Part shown: piece after piece, positions 1-10,137 of the stretch
How positions within the stretch are numbered: the stretch's first letter is position 1
Layout: the number at the start of each line of letters is the position of its first letter
NCBI GenBank assembly: GCA_033064195.1
Contig: JARBJD010000546.1
Location: 1 to 34,807 of the forward strand
Direction: 5' to 3'
Source of the DNA: Blattamonas nauphoetae
Taxonomy: Eukaryota > Preaxostyla > Oxymonadida
DNA length: 34,807 bases
Notes under the pieces: generated by a model
What the model saw: only the letters and a program-made list of their open reading frames with translations
The model's database searches: none
What the model was told of the DNA's origin: nothing
Program-made: the position numbers and the translations under genes

Positions 1-987
1 TTTTGATTTTCACTAACAAATCCTTCTTTCTCACTGTCTGAGTAAAGGTGTGCCTGAATTTTCAAATTTTTTGTCGGATAGTTGTCTCAAAATTTCACTT
101 TTTGATTCGTCATTTCACAGCTTTTCACAGTGTTTGCATGTTTGAACACCACTTCAGCCCCTTCTTTCTCACATCATTCTCTCCACATTTCACCTCGAGT
201 TGAACCATTACTCCTCTTCATTTTTCTCATCTCACTTCCATTTTGTGGGTCGTTCTCACTTCACTAGCACATCATTTTACTCGAGTTTTCATCACTTTTT
301 CACAAGAAACAGAGTAAAAGAAAGCGAAAGAAGTGATGAAACGGGCAAGTATGAAACTGAGGAGGGAAATTGACGATCAGTGAAAACGACGTGAAATGTG
401 ACACCAATAGTGAAAGTGCTCGCTTGTGTTCTCGGTTTTATGTCTTAAAACAACAAAATGATTCAAAATGTTCGTGAAATGTTGGATTTTCCGGAAAAAT
501 TCGAGATATGAAGCGAGCCGTTGAATGGCGGATCTCTGCAAAGTCCGGAAAACTCAGTAAACGGGAATTAGTGTGTTGTGATTCGGGGAAAAGTTGCAGA
601 GAAAGAAACATGAATGAAATGGTTAAAAGAGTAAACAATGAGAAAATGACATGCGAACAGGTCACCAAAATGAAATAATAAGTAGTGAAAATGAAGTGAA
701 AGTTAGGCTGAAAACGAGTGAAACAGAGCTGAAATAAGGAGAAAATGAGAGTGACATACTCGTTTTACATAAAAGTACCGGGATCTGGACCCGATCCTGA
801 AACCTCAAATATCTCTGCAAAAGTTTGGAAAATCCAAAAACGAAGCATACGATCATGATCTCCAACATCAGGAGATTCTAAAACACGACGAATCGGAACA
901 GAAACGAGCATAGTTGAGAAATGAGTGATCGAACCCATTGATCCTCGATCTGAGCGAAAAATCCAAAACTGAGAAATTAATGAAAGA
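1..987. repeat. Host flank: diverged dispersed/tandem repeat, left copy
   Basis: A non-coding, A+T-rich stretch dominated by GTGAAATGA-like and TTTCAC-like words. Its first part is TTTCAC-rich and the second part GTGAAA-rich. Read in the same direction it aligns, with many differences, to about 33066-33780 on the far side of the two elements: both contain GATGAAACGGGCA or AATGAAACGGGCA, then a run about 300 bp later ending near AAAATGAAGTGA. The elements therefore sit inside a host repeat family. Short open frames here lack motif content and fall in repeat sequence. I see no host gene. Confidence 0.65.
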
Positions 988-1017
988 ATTTTCATTTTGA
1001 ATTTTAATTTGTATTAA

Positions 1018-1433
1018 ATGAATCTAACTGAAGAGAATCGTGAGAGGCGCCAAACTCCCGCGAGTTTGATGTACAAGGAAAGACGTCGAGTATGTTCAGA
1101 ACAAGCATTAATTGAATCAATGAGAGAGAGAACTGTTCGCTAGTCTCTGAGTATGTCAGAAATAATGTGCCGGTGACGTATGTTCATGAGGGAGTTGAAT
1201 GGAGGATAAAACCGAAGTTGTGGAATCAAGGAAACAGACCTCACTTAGCAAAACGTCGACACTACACTCAATCGTTCGTCGAAAATGAACTGAAGAAATA
1301 CAATTGTGAGCTCGTGGGTGAGTACGCAAAGTTCTGGTTCCATTCACGTATCGAGAGATTGGTGGAAGTGTAGTGTTCAGAATTAGACTTGATTCATGGC
1401 TGACTGCCAAGAAAAGCCCCATCAGAGAAACAG
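1018..1433 (+). pseudogene. Repeat-module protein, element A copy (broken)
   Basis: Homologous to the open 196-codon gene at 31029-31619 in element B, seen best in the segment containing HEGVEWRIKP and YTQSFVENEL. It occupies the same place, immediately before the polymerase gene. The copy is degraded (a few breaks) and its first part is much more diverged than the rest. Function unknown; see the element B copy for the module structure. Confidence 0.6.
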
Positions 1434-1482
1434 AAATAAACGCTCAACTTTTTTTATTTTCGGATTTTTAATTTTGTAGTAA
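1434..1482 (+). promoter_or_regulatory. Early-class promoter motif before polymerase (A)
   Basis: AAATAAACGCTCAAC, a T-run with TTTATTTT, then TTTTTAATTTTGTAGTAA directly before the ATG at 1483. The same order of motifs precedes the polymerase and repeat-module genes of element B and recurs in its terminal repeats. Inferred promoter, from repeated occurrence only. Confidence 0.5.
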
Positions 1483-4400
1483 ATGGCGGCGACAATAACA
1501 TTTGTCACAGACAGCATCACGAAAATTAGAGCACTATTTCCAAACACCACCTTTGAATTCAAGGATGACCACGGTTATGATCGAACATATAATCCAGGCA
1601 GTAGAAACTACCAACATCAGAGAGCATATCTCCTGTCAATGCTCAGGAGTCAGATCTCCACTTTGAAGGAGAAATAAGGAATATTACCAACTATCAGATT
1701 GATGATTTAATTCTCAAACTTGAAGAGAACAATAACAACGCAATGATGAATGAAGAAGACAGCAAAGCAAGAATGCAAATCATGAAAGAAAATCCAAGAG
1801 TTAACAAAGATGAATTGAAAAAGCAAGTGTTCAGAATGACGTGGAAGCTGAAATCAATTGAAGAGAAGTTGATGGATCATTGGATGAAGAATCTGTTGAT
1901 CATTCAAAGAAAAATGAACAAATGGAAGAGAAGTGCAGTCATTTGATGGATTTGAAGAATGCATATTACTCGCAGAACCACGTGACAAAGCAGCATTCAA
2001 TTCTTGTCTCATGAATGCACGAAGGAAGTTCAAAAGAATGAGGTCGAGAAGGTTGAAGACAATGGAAAACCATATCAGTTGTACTTCCACAATCATCTGA
2101 AGAACGTTGAAGAAATCACAACCTTCATCAAAGCAGTGTTCGACAAGGAGAAGGATCATCCATTCAAGATCAGTATTGACTTTGGTAGAATCATCGGAGA
2201 AAAGACAAAGATGAGACAACATACAAAGACTTCAGGCCAGATTGGAGAACACATCGAAGAGTTTCCCAACTGTGATAAGAAGTGTTGGAGACATCAATGA
2301 GTATTCAAAATATGCTATCAATCTTATCAAAGAATCTCAGGAGAGAACACTAATGGATACGAAGACAATGTACATCGCATTCCACTCCATTCTGGTTGCA
2401 GTCTATCGATTCCCAGTGGCAGGAAAAGCAGATGCAATTCTCACTGAACACATTAAAACGAGGAATGTTCGGTACATTGATTCTGAGTTCAACATCTGCT
2501 TCTTTCAGTCTCTGTCATTCCTCACACTTCCTGAAGTTCCAGGTAAGAAGATATCAATCAATATGAGAAACGTTGAAGCAAAACGATTGTTTGCAGAATT
2601 TGAGAATCTCACACACCTTCGACCACACAGCTTACTGAACACTTACGCAATTATCCTGGTTTGATATTGCATGTGACATAGAGATAGCGATGCAAAGATT
2701 CAACATTACCATTCACATTTATGAGTACGACGAAGATAAGAAGAAATATTTCCTGAGTCAATCGTATGTCAACGAAAATGATGATGCAAGAGTTCTCCCA
2801 CTTCTGATGATTCCGCTCACAGCCACACTCGTTCATGTGATGTTCATTGTTGATCCCTGGAAAATCACTGGATACAAGCTCTGTCCATATTGTCAGTCTA
2901 GAGGCTTCCAAGTGAAGAATAAAAACTACAGCAGAGATTTTGAGAAGCATCTCAGAGTGCAAAGAGCTTGATGGAAAACATGTGAAGAAGATCTCTCTTG
3001 ATAAAACACCAAGACCATATGTTCCACATATCCTCAACAATAGAACGTATGAATTTCTGATGGCACACAAAGACAAGACGAATTCAAACCAACACAATAC
3101 TACATCACATACGATTTCCGAAACAATGGAGGATCTCATTCTTGACAATTTATTCTCTGATGACAATACTCAGTTGATCTCACACTTGAAGCCTCTCTCT
3201 GTTGCATCAGCAATCAAAACAAAATCAGGAGTGAAGTCAATCTACTTTGACCTTCGAGATGGAAAGGACTTCGTGAAGCAGTGGATCAGAGAACTTTTCA
3301 AATATGCAGAAACAGTTCGAGAGACAACTACTATGATGATCCAGAGATTCCTTCTCAGAATGAAGTCAGTGTGATTGGATTCAACAGCTCCAGATTTGAC
3401 ATCAATCATCTTCCGTGATCTCGTTGACAAGGATTGGAAAGTGGTGAGCTTTCTTGGATCGACAACAAAGTACAAACAAGTCTTGATCAGACACGAGAGA
3501 ACTCAGCAAGTTCTTCGATTCATTGACATGATGTCATACACTGGACCAATGACTTTGGATAATGCAGTGAAGGCTTTCGGAGGAAATACAACACTCAGAA
3601 ATCATTCTTCGCTTACGAATCATTTGACTCATCAGACTACGACACAGTGCTGAGTAAACCAGAACCATTCTCCAAATATGAATTCTATTCCAGTCTGAAC
3701 AACAGTGAAATGTCCGACAGTGATTACCAGTTATATCTTGATGATTGGAACAAGCAAGGATTCAAGAACAGATGGGAATATCTGAAATTCTACAACATTA
3801 GAGACGTCGAATGTATGATTGCACCACTTGACAATCTGATTGATCTGAACTTCCAATACAAAGTGGACATGTTGCACAATCTCTCACTGTCAGCCAATGC
3901 TTCTGCAATCAAGTATGCATGTGCCTACAATGACTTTGATATTGATGATGATTTCAATGGAGTGGATCAATCTGGTGAAATAAAATCACCAAACAATACT
4001 GGAAGTACAAAGTTGCATCGTACATTTATCAAGACCAGAAAGCTCATCGCAGTACTGATAAAAACGTCACTGAAGCAGATTACGATTGGTTTGTTCAACA
4101 ATGCAAGAGGGTGTGCTACATCTGCAAGAGCCACTTCTCACAAGCAGTACGACCAGCACTGGATAGAATCGACAATTCGAAAGGACATTCAAAGAGAATG
4201 TGAAGATCTGCTGTGACTACTGCAACACTTACAAGTCAGACAAAGATGAACATCTCACAAGATTGAGAATTCAACTGAAGAAGTACTGCATCTGGAAATC
4301 ATTACCAATGACTCTGACACATGAACAAACATATCACAAGTTGAGAGCAGCTGTGACTGGTGGATTATCGAATGTTCAGCACAGACAGAACGTCAAAGAC

Positions 4401-5831
4401 GTGACACCAATCAATCACTTCAAGTATGAAGACGGAAAGGCGATCTCCAAAGACACAGAACACATAATGACTCACGTTTGTGGTGTTGACTTTAATTCAC
4501 TGTATCCAAGTGCTTTCTCATCAATCAAGAACAAGAACAATCCATACACGAATCACAGAATGTACATGCCAGGACGATGCTTATTCACCGCAACAGGAGA
4601 TAAAGAATGCAGGAAGATTATTGAAGACAAGAATCAGAAGACATTGTTCGTTGCAGAACTGAAAGGACACATCGATGAAAAGTACATCAATGATTTCATT
4701 AACTTCCCACCAATCTTCAGAAACATTGTGGTCAATACGACTGAAGAGAACATTGGAGAAGACATATTCGTTGATGAAGAAACATGGATTGAAGACCGAT
4801 GATAAACAACGGAAGCTGACTCAACTCTTGAGCACTCACGATCAGTATATGTTCTTTTCGACATACTATCTGTGGTTCCTCATCGACTACTGTCACTTCA
4901 TTGTTGATGATGTAAAGAGTGTGATGGTATTCTCGAGACATGCTGGATTTGAACCATTCGTGACATCATTCATGAATGATCGAATAGAAGCAATGAAGGT
5001 TGGAAACAAGGGAAAGAACAGTTCTGTAAGACCAACTTGAATGGAAGTTACGGATATGATGGAATGAACACTGAGAAATACAACTCAATCACAATCTGCA
5101 ATGAGAAGAGAACATACTTGAAACAGATGATGAAAGGATTTGTAGCGACAAGAGAGATCAATGAAGACAACTACATTGTGATTGAAGATCGAGAGAAAGC
5201 ATCATGCAAGACATGTCTGCAAGAAGCAGTATTCACACTCGACAATGCCAAGTTCTGGTATCTGAATTTCATCTACAACTTCATGTACAAATGCCTAGAC
5301 ATGAACAAGATTCACTTCTGTGAGGGAGATACTGACTCTGCTTATTGGGCAATTAGTGGTGATCCGAATGCTGGAATTCATCAACAATTTGAACACGTGA
5401 TTGCTGACAAGGAATTCTATGACGCACACAAATTTGAATGGTTTCCCAATCCTGAAAAAGGAGTTGATGATGAGAAGAAACTGTTAGGACTAGCAATTGA
5501 AAAGGAAGGTGAACAGATGATCTGTCTTGCACCAAAGTGTTACTCGCTCGATGAGAAATGCAAAATCAAAGGAGTGTCATTAAAGAAAACAAACATCACG
5601 AGTGACGATTATGTGAAGTGTCTGAATGGAGAGAAAACTGTGACTACAACACTGAACTTCCAGACGAGAAGAATCGTGAGCGAAGAGGACACCAATGGAT
5701 TTGAGATTGCGAAAATACAACAACAGAAACTCAGTCTCAGTGGAATACATCTGAAGGCAATCGTACTTGAAAATGAATCGTGTCCTCCATTCATTCATGG
5801 ACTGAAAGCAACTGATTATCAAATCGAATAA
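1483..5831 (+). pseudogene. Family B DNA polymerase with long N-terminal extension, element A (broken)
   Basis: Region homologous to the polymerase of element B over its whole length of about 1,450 codons. Recognisable parts, in order: a charged N-terminal part, a segment with NICFFQ, a CPYC zinc-finger-like part, exonuclease segments including YNIRDVECM, an HNH-like stretch ending CCDYCNTYKS, palm motif A (DFNSLYPS) and, in the well kept C-terminal part, motif C (EGDTDSAYW) and the KCY motif. Such polymerases replicate Polinton and adenovirus-type genomes from a protein primer. The gene is badly broken, about eight to ten breaks. The C-terminal part is closely similar to element B: about nine differences in 140 bases around motif C, mostly silent. 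Confidence 0.85.
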
Positions 5832-5839
5832 ACACAAAC

Positions 5840-5854
5840 TTTATTTTTGAATAA
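5840..5854 (+). promoter_or_regulatory. Late-class promoter motif before integrase (A)
   Basis: TTTATTTTTGAATAA directly before the integrase ATG at 5855, only 8 bases after the polymerase stop region. Confidence 0.4.
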
Positions 5855-7813
5855 ATGAACACACGACAGATCAATGCATTTCTGGATAGGTTACTTCGGT
5901 GTACACAACACTCTCAAAAGAAAATATTGGAAATGAAATGGACTTTCACAAACATTTTACCAGTCTACAGCGGCTCTGATTCACACGGAGACTTCGTCGC
6001 AAATGATGAAACATATTTTGAGGATTGGTTTAATGGAGGTCTCTCTCCTGAATTATCATTACATGAAGGAAGAACAGTCGTTCAACAATTTGTAAGCAAC
6101 TTTCTAGGAATTCGTTTACGGGATAGCACTGCTGATCATGCATACTTCCAGTATCAACTATATCACCGCGATGTGACTTCCCCACCAATGGTTCGAAGCC
6201 CTGCAGAGGCTACTCCAATACCAATCCCAATCACAATTCCAGTGCAGAGACCAATCGCAATAGAATCACCTGAATCTCCAAAATTTCAAGGACTGAAGAG
6301 AAACTTGAAATCAATGGGGTTTGAATATGAATATCCAATGAAGGAGAGGAGATTTGAAGAGGAGGAGGATGATGTCATTATTCCCAATCCACCAATGTCA
6401 ATCAGAACGGCTGCGTCCAAACACCCTGTGAGAGAGATCAGACAGAACGAACCAACTCTCCGCCCAGGAGGGCTCGAAGCCTTTAGCAAGACGACACAAC
6501 AAGTTCTCAATAAGTTGGCACAGATGAAAGGATTGTTTGATCATCAACAGAGAAATGATTCAGAAGATGAACAAATCAAAGCTGAGAACTCAATACTGAA
6601 TAATCAAAAGCAAATGGAACACTTTATTACATCACACATTCTGGATGCAAATAAAATGAACAGAGACACATTTGTTCGAACCTCAATTAACAGACCTATT
6701 GCGAACGATGATATTGACTTCATTCTCACTCACACAAAACAAATCCCATTCGGAGGAAGATCATTTCAGGATTGGTATGAGGAATTTGATCACAGATGGA
6801 GTGCTGCACATCCGAGGAAAACACAGAGAGAAAAAGGAAGTGACAGAATGAGAATTGATCCACCAATGATTCCTAAAACAACGGAAAAAATCGTGTATCC
6901 TTTTCTATCAAAAATGCAGTTCATGTCCAAAGCAATTACTGGAGATCCACAGAAGACATCAGACAGAAAGGTTCCACAGAATTGTGATCGACCATCCTTC
7001 TCTCCCAAGTTCGGATCATGGGAAATTGATCTCGTATTTATCCAATCACCAACGTCGAAAACAGTGTTGCAGATATATCTCTTTGCCATCAACATCAACA
7101 CCAAATACTTGGTAGTCATTCCAGTTCTGGATAAATCATGGAGCAAAGTCAAGACTGCAATCAATGATCTGATCAATCATCGTGGAGTTCATGTGAATAA
7201 CATTCGAGGTGATGGAGAAGCTGCATGGACAAGTGGAGAAGCACAAACGTATTTTGAGCAACAGAAGGTCAGTACATATTTCACAAGTTCACCATTCACT
7301 AATCACAACAGAATTGTCGATCGAGTGATCAGAACAATCAGAGATGGATTTAAAGACAATGCAACACAGATGGCAAATCATTCAATGATGAATCAGATGG
7401 TGGAATACTACAACATGACTCCACATCGAGCGTACTGGAACAAGTTCACTCCACACCAAGCACAAAACAATAGAGAGATTGAAGCACTGTATATCTCTAG
7501 TTGTGAAGAACAATTAAAGAACATCCAAAGACAACAGACATCACAGATGTTATGGAAATACAAACCAGGAAACATTCTGTTGATTCACCTTGATCTGAAC
7601 AAGACTGTTGCCAAGTTTCAGAAGAAGCGAAGGCAGTTTCAATTCGTGGGAATATTCATCGAATACAAACACGGTAATGTGGTAGCTACTCTATTGAATG
7701 GTCTCACATGTCTGTCAAAAGTTGTCTACGTTCCAATTCAACACACCAAGTTCCATGCAGACTCAATTGACGACTTAACTCCAGAGTTCATTAATGACTT
7801 TAATTTAATCTAG
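5855..7813 (+). CDS. DDE-type (retroviral-like) integrase with C-terminal chromo/SH3-like region
   Basis: Open for 652 codons. Integrases of this family insert the linear element into host DNA. The N-terminal 110 residues form a conserved unknown domain (DETYFEDWFNGG); residues about 110-350 are polar and probably flexible. The catalytic core lies at about 385-540: SWEIDLVFIQSP near 389, IRGDGEAAW near 450, and NRIVDRVIRTIRDGF near 485, followed by MTPHRAYWNKFTPHQAQ, a typical integrase core ending. Residues about 565-650 (PGNILLIHLDL to VVYVPIQHTKF) look like the small beta-barrel that follows the core in Polinton and Ty3/Gypsy integrases. Two short hairpin-like insertions (near 6189 and 6457) lie in the flexible part and keep the frame. 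The ATG was chosen because the late-class motif sits just before it and the element B copy starts alike. Confidence 0.85.
   Translation: MNTRQINAFLDRLLRCTQHSQKKILEMKWTFTNILPVYSGSDSHGDFVANDETYFEDWFNGGLSPELSLHEGRTVVQQFVSNFLGIRLRDSTADHAYFQYQLYHRDVTSPPMVRSPAEATPIPIPITIPVQRPIAIESPESPKFQGLKRNLKSMGFEYEYPMKERRFEEEEDDVIIPNPPMSIRTAASKHPVREIRQNEPTLRPGGLEAFSKTTQQVLNKLAQMKGLFDHQQRNDSEDEQIKAENSILNNQKQMEHFITSHILDANKMNRDTFVRTSINRPIANDDIDFILTHTKQIPFGGRSFQDWYEEFDHRWSAAHPRKTQREKGSDRMRIDPPMIPKTTEKIVYPFLSKMQFMSKAITGDPQKTSDRKVPQNCDRPSFSPKFGSWEIDLVFIQSPTSKTVLQIYLFAININTKYLVVIPVLDKSWSKVKTAINDLINHRGVHVNNIRGDGEAAWTSGEAQTYFEQQKVSTYFTSSPFTNHNRIVDRVIRTIRDGFKDNATQMANHSMMNQMVEYYNMTPHRAYWNKFTPHQAQNNREIEALYISSCEEQLKNIQRQQTSQMLWKYKPGNILLIHLDLNKTVAKFQKKRRQFQFVGIFIEYKHGNVVATLLNGLTCLSKVVYVPIQHTKFHADSIDDLTPEFINDFNLI
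6189..6215 (+). repeat. Short hairpin-like insertion, possible copy (integrase linker)
   Basis: Contains GGTTCGAAGCCCTGCAG. Its complement reads AGCC-TCTGCAG-GGCT followed by TCGAAC, resembling the other copies. The element B integrase is shorter at this place, but the alignment is loose here, so this is the weakest copy. Confidence 0.35.
6457..6490 (+). repeat. Short hairpin-like insertion (integrase linker)
   Basis: About 33 bases absent from the element B integrase, between matching sequence (GAGAGAGATCA before, ACACAACAAGTT or its like after). The complement reads CTTGCTAAAGGCTTCGAG, close to the terminal-repeat copy at 15475-15506. It adds about 11 codons without changing the frame. Confidence 0.6.
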
Positions 7814-7831
7814 TTTCAAAAATGTTTCAGA

Positions 7832-7849
7832 TATTTTTATTCCATTGAA
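7832..7849 (+). promoter_or_regulatory. Late-class promoter motif before the 119-codon gene (A)
   Basis: TATTTTTATTCCATTGAA directly before the start at 7850. The element B copy has ATTTTTATTCTG at the same distance. Confidence 0.4.
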
Positions 7850-8209
7850 ATGTCATCACTGAAAATATTAGAACCGTTTGATCCAGAACAGAAAGAGTTC
7901 ACAAACATCCACGACTTTCAGAGATACTTGGAGAAGAATAGAAAAGAACTGAATGAGTACACAACTCAGAAACTGAATAGGATGATCCAAATTGATGGAT
8001 ACAGAATAACAAAAACAAGAGGTGAGATTGCACTGAGGAAACGATACGTTGATGCTTCCACTCCTCCTAATTCACTCTCGATTGATCAAAGATTATCAGA
8101 CATTGAAGAATCAATTCGAACGCTCACAGATACTCTCAGCATGAGGCTTCGAAGTCTTGACGAGACTATTGAGCACCTTCTACAAGAGTTCTCTGACCCT
8201 TCTGATTAA
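7850..8209 (+). CDS. Small coiled-coil protein, 119 codons, function unknown
   Basis: Not recognised. The N-terminal part has LKILEPFDPEQKEF and IHDFQRYLEKNRKEL; the last 40 residues (IDQRLSDIEESIRTLTDTL and on) have the regular leucine/isoleucine spacing of a coiled coil. It lies between integrase and ATPase in both elements. Its 3' end overlaps the 3' end of the ATPase gene on the other strand by about 30 bases, and the same overlap is kept in element B. A 33-base insertion at 8135-8167 lengthens the coiled coil by 11 residues relative to B. A structural or scaffolding role is possible but not shown. Confidence 0.65.
   Translation: MSSLKILEPFDPEQKEFTNIHDFQRYLEKNRKELNEYTTQKLNRMIQIDGYRITKTRGEIALRKRYVDASTPPNSLSIDQRLSDIEESIRTLTDTLSMRLRSLDETIEHLLQEFSDPSD
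8135..8167 (+). repeat. Short hairpin-like insertion (coiled-coil gene)
   Basis: Exactly 33 bases absent from the element B gene, between TTGACAGAC-like and ATTxxxCxx sequence. The complement reads AGTCTCGTCAAGACTTCGAAG, then CTCA-TGC-TGAG. Compared with the copy at 10282, the first hairpin has changed bases but stays paired (GTC-AA-GAC). Confidence 0.65.
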
Positions 8210-9070
8210 CCCATCTTTGTTGATCTCATTCAGTGCTACTCCATCAGTGTTGTATCGAAGAATGATTGTTTCACACTTTTGTTTCCGTTGATAGATATTC
8301 CAGAATTGTCGAATATCAATTGGTGAGTTCAATTGAGGATAGAATCTACTGATTCGTTCCTTATTGAATCCTCCAAAGATCCACATTGAATCGATGTTTG
8401 ACTTCATGTCTGCTGACAAACTGAAGAGCTCATGCATCGTCAGAAAGAATGTGAATTTCGGTTGTCGATTCTCCAATAATAAGTCCATCATTGTCATTCT
8501 ATTTTTGGAAGTCCTTCGTTCACCAAGTATTCTGCGACAGTCATCGAGGAGTATTATCGTTTGGAGATTCTTCACTGAGAAGTCATCAATGTACAATGCA
8601 TTAAAGAGATCATCTCTGCATTCATCAGTTATTTTGTCTTGCCATTGATTGTCAATAATTTCTTCATATGCAGCTTTCGATTCAGAAAGTTCCAAAAGAA
8701 ATGGAAGTGCATCATCGTATTTCACTTTCACATAAGGAACATTCAGTATTGGTTTGAATTTGTCGAATGTTGGATCAATGTTCTTATCAGTGACGAAGAC
8801 AAAGAGGTGGAACAGTTCATTTCTGACTCGAACATTCTGGAGTTTGGCAACCTCTCGAAGAGCATTGAATGTTTTCCCACTTCCTCTGTTTCCGACAAGG
8901 ACATTGACACTATTGCGATTGAAATTTAGGTCTGGATGTATTTGTGATTGCACTTCATGAGAAACATTCCTATTTGATGCTTCACTCAATTTTGCATTCA
9001 CGTATGCTGTTAGAGACAAGGGTTCCACCCTCCGCGAAACCTCTGGTTTAGCCATATTCGATTTGTTCAT
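8180..9070 (-). CDS. A32/FtsK-HerA-like genome-packaging ATPase
   Basis: Open for 296 codons. Walker A is GNRGSGKT at residues 60-67 and Walker B is TIILLDD at 171-177. A third conserved stretch, PKFTFFLTMHELFSL near 205-220, fits the sensor strand of this ATPase class. These enzymes pump DNA into preformed capsids in Polintons, virophages, poxviruses and other large DNA viruses. It is the only gene on the minus strand of element A and starts back to back with the 320-codon gene, 61 bases away. The N-terminus carries a 12-residue insertion (9017-9052) absent from the element B copy, from which it otherwise differs little. Confidence 0.85.
   Translation of the reverse strand: MNKSNMAKPEVSRRVEPLSLTAYVNAKLSEASNRNVSHEVQSQIHPDLNFNRNSVNVLVGNRGSGKTFNALREVAKLQNVRVRNELFHLFVFVTDKNIDPTFDKFKPILNVPYVKVKYDDALPFLLELSESKAAYEEIIDNQWQDKITDECRDDLFNALYIDDFSVKNLQTIILLDDCRRILGERRTSKNRMTMMDLLLENRQPKFTFFLTMHELFSLSADMKSNIDSMWIFGGFNKERISRFYPQLNSPIDIRQFWNIYQRKQKCETIILRYNTDGVALNEINKDGLIRRVRELL
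9017..9052 (-). repeat. Short hairpin-like insertion (ATPase N-terminus)
   Basis: 36 bases absent from the element B ATPase, right after the sixth codon. On the gene strand it reads AACC-AGA-GGTTTCGCGG: same loop as GCC-AGA-GGC at 10282 but with both arms changed to stay paired. It adds 12 codons in frame. Confidence 0.6.
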
Positions 9071-9131
9071 TTGTGATTTAACTCTAATTAAAATATACTT
9101 TTGGTTTTTTTATTTTGTATGAAAACACACA
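9071..9131. promoter_or_regulatory. Divergent promoter between ATPase and 320-codon gene (A)
   Basis: A 61-base spacer between divergent starts. The plus strand has TTTTTTATTTTGTATG before the 320-codon gene; the minus strand has TATATTTTAATTAGAG before the ATPase. The element B spacer (21976-22038) keeps both motifs. Confidence 0.5.
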
Positions 9132-10094
9132 ATGTCACAAAAGATAGTGTACGTTCAACCACAAAGAAAAGCACAAGCGAAGAAACCAAGAATGAGATAC
9201 GCAGCAGAGACTCAAGCAGCATTGAAACAAATCTTTGCCGATGATGATATTCAAACCAGACGCAATGATGCTCTGTGTAGTCTTCCATCAGCACGTGAGT
9301 ATATTACGAGAACTGGACGAAATTGGACTGCGAAAATAGAACAATACGGACAAGTTCCTGATGTGATGGTCTACGATAATGACACTGGAGATTTGATTGC
9401 AGTCAATGGTGCCATGCTAACTCCATACAACAGTAGACCAGTCAAAGAGACATACTACGCCATGAATCCAACACCAGATATGCGAAGACAGAAACCATAC
9501 ACATCGTTTAATCAAAACCATGGAAGGAAAATCAAAGCTGTACATCGGAATTTCCTCAAAAATGGAACATACGATTTGCCAACCAATTATCGAGACATCA
9601 GCTATGCAGATATGAAAACACAAAGATCTCAACAACCATATGCAATAATGAAGAGAGCTGTTGGTGAACACATGACAAACACATTGGGAATAACTCGTGC
9701 AAATCGAAGTAATCCAGCTGATCCCAGCAAGAATGTGTTAGACAATATGGTGTTCAATTCAATTCAATCACAGATTGCATCACTGATGTGGGATCAATGG
9801 CTTATTGATCATGTTCAGGACTACAATCCCAGTATGAAACAAAAGAAAGCCTTCAAGGATCAGATTTATCCAGTGTTTCTCCAAATGATTACTCAGGATC
9901 CAACGTATTTATCGGAATACTGTACTCGCTATTCAACTCACATATCAACAGAAGTTAATAAACTGAAAGCCAAAGCATTCAAAACAGTCACAGATGATGA
10001 TCTCGATCAGTACCAATCTGAGATGCCTGGGTATTATCGATTTGCTCAGTTGGACAGTTCTGGAATGGGAGCTATAGATCGAGCAGAAATGTGA
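9132..10094 (+). CDS. Conserved element protein, 320 codons, function unknown
   Basis: Not recognised. It starts with a basic stretch (MSQKIVYVQPQRKAQAKKP), suggesting nucleic-acid or capsid contact. The best conserved part between the two elements is about residues 60-175, with VPDVMVYDNDTGDLIAVNG, PYNSRPV, MNPTPDMRRQ and NFLKNGTYDLP. The C-terminal 100 residues are more divergent. No signal peptide, membrane segment or clear enzyme motif is visible. Its place between ATPase and capsid genes, and its late-class motif, suggest a virion or assembly protein. I could not see a Cys-His protease pattern, so I do not call it the adenain-like protease that many Polintons have. Confidence 0.7.
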   Translation: MSQKIVYVQPQRKAQAKKPRMRYAAETQAALKQIFADDDIQTRRNDALCSLPSAREYITRTGRNWTAKIEQYGQVPDVMVYDNDTGDLIAVNGAMLTPYNSRPVKETYYAMNPTPDMRRQKPYTSFNQNHGRKIKAVHRNFLKNGTYDLPTNYRDISYADMKTQRSQQPYAIMKRAVGEHMTNTLGITRANRSNPADPSKNVLDNMVFNSIQSQIASLMWDQWLIDHVQDYNPSMKQKKAFKDQIYPVFLQMITQDPTYLSEYCTRYSTHISTEVNKLKAKAFKTVTDDDLDQYQSEMPGYYRFAQLDSSGMGAIDRAEM

Positions 10095-10111
10095 TTTGAA
10101 AAACATTAATA

Positions 10112-10137
10112 TATATTTTTTATTTTTATAGAAAGTG
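10112..10137 (+). promoter_or_regulatory. Late-class promoter motif before the 202-codon gene (A)
   Basis: TATATTTTTTATTTTTATAG, eight bases before the ATG at 10138. Confidence 0.45.

Noticed and set aside
5855-7813. LTR retrotransposon, on the strength of the integrase
   Set aside because: No reverse transcriptase, gag or LTR is present; the neighbours are a family B polymerase, packaging ATPase and capsid-like genes, as in Polintons.
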